The notes under the pieces were generated by a model. The model was not told where the DNA came from, searched no databases, and saw nothing but the letters and a program-made list of their open reading frames with translations. The translations under genes were made by a program, and so were the position numbers. Source: Bacillus sp. CH30_1T (GTDB lineage Bacteria; Bacillota; Bacilli; Bacillales; Bacillaceae_B). From it: a DNA stretch of 64,000 bases. The stretch's first letter is position 1. Each line of letters opens with the position of its first letter. The stretch spans positions 233,297 through 297,296 of the forward strand of contig NZ_VTUY01000005.1 in assembly GCF_008364765.1 (NCBI RefSeq). The letters are read 5' to 3'. Shown here in pieces: positions 57,182 through 64,000 of the stretch.

Positions 57182-57490
57182 ATGTACGCAATTATCGAAA
57201 CAGGTGGTAAGCAAATCCGTGTAGAAGCTGGTCAAGCTATCTACATCGAAAAGCTAAACGCAGAACAAGGCGATACGGTAACATTTGACAAAGTTCTATT
57301 CGTTGGTGGCGACGATGTGAAAGTAGGAAGTCCGTTAGTGGATGGAGCTACTGTAACAGCGAAAGTTGAAAAGCAAGGCCGCGCGAAAAAGCTTGTAGTA
57401 TTCAAATACAAAGCGAAAAAGAACTACCGTCGTAAGCAAGGTCACCGTCAACCTTACACTAAAGTTGTCATTGACGAAATCAACGCGTAA
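57182..57490 (+). CDS. rplU: Ribosomal protein bL21
   Basis: bL21 binds 23S rRNA in the large subunit. 102 residues: [18 protein letters not shown] start and C-terminal [19 protein letters not shown] are characteristic. ATG 57182 follows AAGGAGGTG. Confidence 0.98.
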   Translation: MYAIIETGGKQIRVEAGQAIYIEKLNAEQGDTVTFDKVLFVGGDDVKVGSPLVDGATVTAKVEKQGRAKKLVVFKYKAKKNYRRKQGHRQPYTKVVIDEINA

Positions 57491-57501
57491 GGCGTGATGA
57501 C

Positions 57502-57837
57502 ATGATTAACGTTTACGTAGAGCGTTCCTCCAAGAAAAGAATCCGTTCTTTCTCTATGGATGGACATGCTGATTTTGCCGATAATGGGCAAGATATTGTT
57601 TGTGCAGGTGCTTCTGCTGTTTCATTTGGGAGCATTAATGCCATTATGGCGTTAACCGGTGTAGAACCTTCCATCGAGCAATCCTCTGATGGTGGATATC
57701 TTCGCTGCGTCATCCCTGATGATCTTCCGGAAGAAACAGAGAGCAAGATTCAGCTGCTACTTAATAGCATGCTTATCAGCCTCCAAACGATTGAAAGAGA
57801 CTATAGTGATTTTATTAAAATAACCTTCAAAAAGTAG
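57502..57837 (+). CDS. prp: Ribosomal processing cysteine protease Prp
   Basis: Prp (YsxB) removes the N-terminal extension of bL27, which is essential in Firmicutes. The catalytic His lies in MDGHADF and Cys in VCAGASAVSFG. 111 residues. It lies between its co-encoded L21 and its substrate L27. ATG 57502. Confidence 0.95.
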   Translation: MINVYVERSSKKRIRSFSMDGHADFADNGQDIVCAGASAVSFGSINAIMALTGVEPSIEQSSDGGYLRCVIPDDLPEETESKIQLLLNSMLISLQTIERDYSDFIKITFKK

Positions 57838-58140
<303 letters not shown>

Positions 58141-58156
58141 TCGCATATCTTTAACG

Positions 58157-58192
58157 AAAACTCTAACCGACTTTCGGTTAGAGTTTTATTTT
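58157..58192 (+). terminator. Terminator after rpmA
   Basis: AAAACTCTAACCGA (58157-58170) pairs perfectly with TCGGTTAGAGTTTT (58174-58187), then T-rich. Confidence 0.9.
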
Positions 58193-58329
58193 TATCATTA
58201 ACTTCCTGAGGTTGGGAACGAAATTGTATTGTGATAATGGGCTGTTATTTTGAATTCAGGCTAGAGTAAGGTTGAATTTAAGTGAGTCATAAGTAAGATT
58301 TAACGAGTATGAACGGGTGTGTTGAGGAT

Positions 58330-58447
58330 ATTATCGACTTTGGCTGATTTATTATCGAGTTCTGGGCATATATTATCGACTTTTCAGGTTTATTATCGAC
58401 TTCTCGAATATATTATCGTCTTTGCTCAATTTATTATCGACTTTCGA
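58330..58447. repeat. Six-unit phased tandem repeat upstream of spo0B
   Basis: ATTATCGACTTTT-like units begin at 58330, 58351, 58372, 58392, 58412 and 58433. The first ~10 bases are almost constant (GAG or GTC variants in two), while the rest of each 20-21 bp unit varies. The period is two helical turns. The rest of the rpmA-spo0B gap (58193-58329 and 58448-58579) shows no other clear feature except a possible promoter region before spo0B. Confidence 0.85.
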
Positions 58448-58579
58448 TTTTTAAATTTCCAAATTCGATCAGCAGACCCTATTCTTCATTCACCCCCACC
58501 AATTTTACAGAAACAATATACGCGAGAGTCCCATCTTTGATATACTTACAGGTAGCACTTAAAGTATAGGAGTTAGATT

Positions 58580-59113
58580 ATGAGCGAAAATTTGGGCGTA
58601 GTCGAGGCGTTAAGGCATGCTCGCCACGACTGGATGAATGATTTGCAATTAATTAAAGGCAACTTGGATCTTGATCGCGTGGAGCGGGCGAAACAAGTGA
58701 TCGAGGAAATGGTTCTCGTTGCACAAAATGAGTCGAAGCTATCGAATTTAAAGCTTCCATTATTGGCAGAATGGATATTAACATATAATTGGTCAAGACA
58801 TTTGATTAAGCTGGATTTTGAAGTCATTCAATCGGAGTCATCACACGGGCTTGAAGATCGAAGGCTTTACAACTGGTGCAAGGAGTTGCTTGAATTCCTT
58901 GAATCAAATGTAATGAACAATGTAGAAAATCAATTATCCATCTTACTGGACATTACAAAAGAACAATCCCGTTTTATATTTGATTTCACAGGTATACTAA
59001 AGAGTAGAAGCTTGGTGGAAGACTGGATAAAGAATCAACAATTAAACGGAGAAAATATAGAAATAGAACAACTTCAAGAAGAGGTTCTTGTCATTCATGT
59101 AGTCGTCCGATGA
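58580..59113 (+). CDS. spo0B: Sporulation phosphotransferase Spo0B
   Basis: Spo0B passes phosphate from Spo0F to Spo0A in the sporulation phosphorelay. The phosphoacceptor is His16 in HARHDWMNDLQLIKGNL (His30 of B. subtilis). 177 residues with a helical-hairpin N-terminus and weakly conserved C-terminal domain. ATG 58580 with AGGAG. Co-transcribed with obg. Confidence 0.95.
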   Translation: MSENLGVVEALRHARHDWMNDLQLIKGNLDLDRVERAKQVIEEMVLVAQNESKLSNLKLPLLAEWILTYNWSRHLIKLDFEVIQSESSHGLEDRRLYNWCKELLEFLESNVMNNVENQLSILLDITKEQSRFIFDFTGILKSRSLVEDWIKNQQLNGENIEIEQLQEEVLVIHVVVR

Positions 59114-59130
59114 GGCGATTTCACGGATAA

Positions 59131-60432
<1,302 letters not shown>

Positions 60433-60578
60433 GTTTCATCCTTCATCTATTTCAGACAGAAGAGCATTGACGGCTTTTGTAAGCGGGCGATGCTCTACAA
60501 TAGTAAGCTGAGAGGTTTTCTTAGGGGTTTGATCTTTGCCCCTGTCCCTCTCAAGCAAGACAATTGGAGGAATAGTCA

Positions 60579-61034
60579 TTGGGGAAAAAATTTCAAGAGG
60601 GCAAGTTTTATTTAGTACGTGAAGATGTGCTGCCCGAAGCGATGAAGAAAACCCTGGATGCGAAAGAGTTGATTGAAAGAGGAAAAGCCGATTCAGTATG
60701 GGAAGCGGTTCATCGGGTTGATTTAAGCCGGAGTGCCTTTTATAAATATCGTGATACTGTGTTTCCATTTCACACCGTGGTGAAGGAGAGAATCATCACG
60801 CTATTCTTCCATCTGGAAGATCGTTCAGGAACGCTGTCTCATTTACTCAGTGAAACAGCCAAGCATGGTTGCAATATTTTAACGATACATCAGACAATCC
60901 CATTGCAAGGAAGAGCGAATGTCACGCTATCACTAAATGTGACAGACCTTACGATAGGATTGGAAGACTTACTTTCAAAGCTGAGACGATTAGAATTTGT
61001 AGAAAAAGTAGAAGTGTTAGGTTCCGGAGCCTGA
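60579..61034 (+). CDS. pheB: ACT-domain protein PheB
   Basis: This 151-residue UPF0735-type protein has an N-terminal helical part ([35 protein letters not shown]) and a C-terminal ACT domain ([25 protein letters not shown]). It lies before pheA as in B. subtilis; its enzyme activity is not established. TTG 60579 with GGAGG upstream. Confidence 0.9.
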   Translation: MGKKFQEGKFYLVREDVLPEAMKKTLDAKELIERGKADSVWEAVHRVDLSRSAFYKYRDTVFPFHTVVKERIITLFFHLEDRSGTLSHLLSETAKHGCNILTIHQTIPLQGRANVTLSLNVTDLTIGLEDLLSKLRRLEFVEKVEVLGSGA

Positions 61035-61126
61035 TGCTTCTTTTTTTTGCTTAAAAGCTCTTCCTCTTTGATGCTATACGTGTTAGAATGTTCAATAAAT
61101 TTGGTGAGAGTGAGAGGAAGATCAGA

Positions 61127-61978
61127 GTGAAAATAGCATATTTAGGACCCCAGGCTTCCTTTACAGATTTAGCTGTCAAGAAGGCGTTTCCGGAAGAAGA
61201 TACGGTACCGTATGTAACGATTCCCGATTGCATTGAAGCGGTGATAGAAAATGAGGTAGATTATGCAGTTGTTCCATTAGAAAATGCCTTGGAAGGCTCG
61301 GTGCATATTACAGTCGATTATTTGTTTCATGAAGCGAATTTAGCGATTACAGCAGAATTGACTTCCGCGATTCAACAGCACTTAATGATACACCCGGAAT
61401 GGACCGATAGCGAAGAATCGATTCGGAAAATTCTTTCCCATTCCCACGCATTGGCACAGTGCCATAAGTTTTTACATAAGCAGTATCGGGGCGTCTCTTT
61501 AGAACAAACGACCAGTACGGCAGCCGCAGCCAAATTCGTGAGTGAGAACCCTGACACGTTTCTCGGTGCGATCGGCAACGAGTTGGCGGCTGAAAAATAC
61601 GGGTTAACGATCCTCCATGAAAACATTCATGACTTTGCCTATAATCATACAAGGTTCATCGTATTACATAAGACGGCCGATCCCTTGTCACTTTCTCAAG
61701 AAAAAAGTATGGAGAAGACGACCTTGATGGTGACTCTCCCGAAAGATCGATCAGGAGCGCTCCATCAGGTATTATCAACCTTTGCCTGGAGACAATTGAA
61801 TTTAAGTAAAATTGAATCCAGGCCGTTGAAAACAGGGTTAGGGGATTATTTCTTCTTGATTGATGTGGCCCATGAAATGGATGATGTGCTACTGCCGGGA
61901 GCGATCAGTGAAATGGAAGCCCTCGGATGCAAAGTAAAAATGATCGGAACGTATTCTTCTTATTTATTGGATAATTGA
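61127..61978 (+). CDS. pheA: Prephenate dehydratase
   Basis: It converts prephenate to phenylpyruvate in phenylalanine synthesis. KIAYLGPQASFTDLAVKKAF, the catalytic NHTRFIVL and a C-terminal ACT domain with GALHQ and ESRP, the Phe-binding motifs for feedback inhibition. 283 residues. GTG 61127 with AGAGGAAG; the frame is open to an ATG at 61088 without a site. Confidence 0.95.
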   Translation: MKIAYLGPQASFTDLAVKKAFPEEDTVPYVTIPDCIEAVIENEVDYAVVPLENALEGSVHITVDYLFHEANLAITAELTSAIQQHLMIHPEWTDSEESIRKILSHSHALAQCHKFLHKQYRGVSLEQTTSTAAAAKFVSENPDTFLGAIGNELAAEKYGLTILHENIHDFAYNHTRFIVLHKTADPLSLSQEKSMEKTTLMVTLPKDRSGALHQVLSTFAWRQLNLSKIESRPLKTGLGDYFFLIDVAHEMDDVLLPGAISEMEALGCKVKMIGTYSSYLLDN

Positions 61979-61985
61979 AACAGTG

Positions 61986-62021
61986 AAAAGGCAGATTTCC
62001 AATTTGAAATCTGCCTTTTTA
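61986..62021. terminator. Bidirectional terminator of pheA and niaR
   Basis: AAAAGGCAGATTTC (61986-61999) pairs fully with GAAATCTGCCTTTT (62006-62019), serving both convergent genes. Confidence 0.92.
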
Positions 62022-62558
62022 TTAAGATTGAATAAGGAATCCTGCTTCTTGTAGGGCATTTTCAGCACTTTCCAGGGATTCTTCCGTTGATGCCATTAAC
62101 GTATGTAAATGGACACCATCTGTCAGTTCAGATAAAAAGGAAGCGCCAGTGTCTTCTATCTTCTTCATGAACTGTTCTACCTCTTTGCGATTTGAGACCA
62201 TGATGGATGCGGTTAGATCTCCGTAAACGCCGTGCTCGATCTTTACATCTTTCACCGTTACGCCGTGATCGACAAGTAAGAATAGTTCTTCTTCCGATCG
62301 CTCAGGAGTGTGCTGACAGGCAACAGTGCGTTCAATCAGCGTTTCTTGATTGGAAGTTGGCATGTACAGATAGCCTTGACTGGTCGCAATGATGGGTTCT
62401 CCTTTTGCTTTCAGCAGTGTGATGTCACTTACGATGACTTGTCGACTGACATTGGTCTGTTTAGCGAGATCTCCACCTGTTACAGGGGCCTGTTTTGTGA
62501 TTAGTTTATCGAGGATCCATTGTCTTCTCTCATCCCCAAGGATCTTTTTTCCTGCCAA
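62022..62558 (-). CDS. niaR: Niacin-responsive NAD repressor NiaR
   Basis: This repressor of NAD synthesis genes (YrxA in B. subtilis) has an N-terminal winged helix (VTGGDLAKQTNVSRQVIVSDI) and a C-terminal 3H domain with its three conserved His (VDHGVTVKDVKIEHGVYGD, DGVHLHTL). TTG 62558 with GGAGGAGAT matches the usual 178-180 residue length better than ATG 62597. Confidence 0.95.
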   Translation of the reverse strand: MAGKKILGDERRQWILDKLITKQAPVTGGDLAKQTNVSRQVIVSDITLLKAKGEPIIATSQGYLYMPTSNQETLIERTVACQHTPERSEEELFLLVDHGVTVKDVKIEHGVYGDLTASIMVSNRKEVEQFMKKIEDTGASFLSELTDGVHLHTLMASTEESLESAENALQEAGFLIQS

Positions 62559-62617
62559 AAATATCTCCTCCGTCCCCAATTTTATATAGGAAATCATACC
62601 ACAACTCGTTCTTCAAG

Positions 62618-63757
62618 TTAAGGAGATACGTGAGCCGCACGGATTTCAAATAAAGTTTGTACCAATGCTTTTACGTGTTCTTCCTTCGTATCTCTGCCAA
62701 ATGAAATCCGGATGAATTCTTTTCCTGCTCTTTGTCCGACTCCCATACTTGTCAATGTCTTAGACATATCCTGTGATCCCGCGCCGCACGCACTGCCTGT
62801 GGAAATACTAAATCCACGCCTGTTGCATTCGAGCATGAGCCATTGACCCTCTAGGCCGTGAATGCCAAGTCCGACCACATGTGGAAGTTGTGCGGGGGCT
62901 GGCCCTTCATAGAGGGTGTAAGTATCCGACAGTTGTTCTTCTAATTGTGATAAGAAACGTGCTCTCAACCGAATAAAGTGCGGTGTTGAAAAGGAGTCAT
63001 GGCACAAAGATGCGGCTGTCACGAATCCCGCTATCCCCGGTAGATTCACCGTTCCTCCCCTGAACCCATCTTCATGAGTCACCCCGGGAATCATGGGAGA
63101 TACGTCCAGAGAAGGATTGATATAAAGAGCGCCGACTCCTTTTGGTCCATATATTTTATGAGATGAGAGTGTAAAGCTGTCGACGATGGAAGTGTATTCC
63201 GTGATGTCCAATTTACCGAATGATTGAACCATATCGCAGTGCAGTAAAATATCTCGGTATTTCAATAGATTCTTAATTTCATGCAATGGCTGGATCGTGC
63301 CGATTTCTCCGTTGACATGTCCGATGCTGACAAGGGTCGTTTCTTCTGAAATAGATTCTTCTAAAATTTGAAGGTCAATCAGTCCTTGAGATGTGAATGG
63401 GATTTTTGTAACCGTAAAGCCAAATTGCTCAAGAAAAGCAGCTGAGGAATGCAGGGATGAATGTTCAGCGCCACCCAGGATGATGTGTTTTCCTTTCTCT
63501 TGTCTGCTAAGTGCCAATGTGACAAGGGCTAAATGATTACCCTCTGTCCCTCCGGAGGTAAAGTATATTCCTTTAGATGGGACCCCAAGCATTCCTGCCA
63601 ATTTTTCTCTGCATTTAGTCAATAAATGCTGTGCTTTTCCGCCAATGTCGTGAAGACTGCTCGGATTGCCCCAGAACTCATTACTGACGGTTTGAACAAC
63701 ATGTAAACTTTCAGGATCTATAGGAGTTGTAGCGGCGTAATCAAAATAGTTCATCAT
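62618..63757 (-). CDS. nifS: Cysteine desulfurase NifS for NAD synthesis
   Basis: This PLP enzyme supplies sulfur for the iron-sulfur cluster of NadA. DYAATTP at the N-terminus, PLP lysine in SSHKIYGPKGVGALY and catalytic Cys in SACGAGSQDMSK. 379 residues. ATG 63757 with AGGCAGG. Divergent from nadB and controlled by NiaR as in B. subtilis. Confidence 0.93.
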   Translation of the reverse strand: MMNYFDYAATTPIDPESLHVVQTVSNEFWGNPSSLHDIGGKAQHLLTKCREKLAGMLGVPSKGIYFTSGGTEGNHLALVTLALSRQEKGKHIILGGAEHSSLHSSAAFLEQFGFTVTKIPFTSQGLIDLQILEESISEETTLVSIGHVNGEIGTIQPLHEIKNLLKYRDILLHCDMVQSFGKLDITEYTSIVDSFTLSSHKIYGPKGVGALYINPSLDVSPMIPGVTHEDGFRGGTVNLPGIAGFVTAASLCHDSFSTPHFIRLRARFLSQLEEQLSDTYTLYEGPAPAQLPHVVGLGIHGLEGQWLMLECNRRGFSISTGSACGAGSQDMSKTLTSMGVGQRAGKEFIRISFGRDTKEEHVKALVQTLFEIRAAHVSP

Positions 63758-63835
63758 GTAACCTGCCTTTTATTAAAATAGTCTGAATATATGAGTCTTG
63801 TAAAAAACTCTTGTCATTAGTTTAAATATGTGTAA

Positions 63836-63858
63836 ATATATGTGTCAAGACACCTGTA
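63836..63858. promoter_or_regulatory. NiaR operator overlapping nifS promoter
   Basis: The palindrome GTGTC-AA-GACAC (63842-63853), extended by CTGTA, fits the known NiaR motif. On the minus strand TGTCAA gives a perfect -35 TTGACA (63843-63848), followed after 18 bp by TAAACT. Confidence 0.8.
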
Positions 63859-63878
63859 AATAATCAGGAGGGTTTTTG

Positions 63879-64000
63879 ATGAAAAAAACCAATATTATTA
63901 TCGTAGGAAGTGGCATTGCCGCCTTGCAATTGGCACGTCAACTTCAAAATCATTTTTATGTGATGATTATCACAAAGGATAAAATCAATAGTGGTAACTC
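63879..64000 (+). CDS. nadB: L-aspartate oxidase NadB, N-terminal part
   Basis: NadB oxidises aspartate to iminoaspartate in NAD synthesis. The visible 40 residues have the FAD-binding NIIIVGSGIAALQLARQL. ATG 63879 follows CAGGAGG. The gene runs off the window. Confidence 0.93.
   Translation, partial: MKKTNIIIVGSGIAALQLARQLQNHFYVMIITKDKINSGN

Noticed and set aside
58330-58447. CRISPR-like short repeats
   Set aside because: The constant part is only ~10-13 bp with ~8-10 bp variable parts, far shorter than CRISPR repeats and spacers, and there are no cas genes.
58319-58540. Open frame of ~73 codons over the phased repeat
   Set aside because: Its residues are generated by the repeat (LLSS, YYRLL, FIIDF type) and there is no ribosome-binding site.
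60436-60768. Minus-strand frame across the obg-pheB gap
   Set aside because: It overlaps the conserved pheB start on the opposite strand, lacks a ribosome-binding site and resembles no protein.

Overview
The window is chromosomal DNA of a low-GC, spore-forming member of the Bacillaceae, inferred from synteny. The host genes follow the Bacillus subtilis order comC-spoIIB-maf-radC-mreBCD-minCD-spoIVFAB-rng-rplU-prp-rpmA-spo0B-obg-pheB-pheA-niaR-nifS-nadB. SpoIIB, SpoIVFA/FB and Spo0B show a sporulating organism. Many proteins resemble those of Rossellomorea/Bacillus-type species, but I cannot name the species.

Region 1 (1-11.6 kb). The 3' part of a GGDEF protein comes first. It is followed by a type IV pilus operon: a three-TM protein, a VanW/G5-like exported protein, PilB, PilT, PilC, a single major pilin, the prepilin peptidase PilD/ComC, PilM, PilN and a PilO-like protein. 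A terminator separates this operon from spoIIB. B. subtilis keeps only comC at this position, whereas this organism has a pilus locus with a retraction ATPase.

Region 2 (11.7-49.2 kb). maf and radC follow, but radC is split after codon 139 by a 36.1-kb siphovirus prophage. The large serine integrase lies just inside attL. The ends allow attB, attP, attL and attR to be reconstructed around a TATG core. The prophage is in the usual order: integrase, LexA/CI-type repressor and divergent control region with 16-bp operators, Cro-like gene, recombination (SbcC-like ATPase, RecT/Bet), replication (DnaD-like, G39P-like loader, DnaB helicase), RuvC-like resolvase, ArpU late regulator, an accessory pocket (TIR/deoxyribosyltransferase-like protein, membrane protein), HNH nuclease and terminases, HK97 head genes, tail genes (with a -1 frameshift chaperone), tail fibres, an acyltransferase, lysis genes, and an accessory right end. 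The right end holds a SIR2-family NADase-like gene, an XRE regulator with a partner gene, an FtsK/HerA-type ATPase and a replication-relaxation family protein. The TIR-like and SIR2 genes are the best candidates for undescribed anti-phage functions. The acyltransferase is a candidate for surface conversion.

Region 3 (49.2-64 kb). The host operons resume: mreBCD-minCD (cell shape and division site), spoIVFA-spoIVFB (sigma-K checkpoint), rng, the L21 leader with rplU-prp-rpmA, spo0B-obg preceded by a six-unit helically phased repeat, pheB-pheA, and the divergent NAD genes niaR/nifS and nadB around a NiaR operator. No tRNA, rRNA, CRISPR array or insertion sequence was seen.
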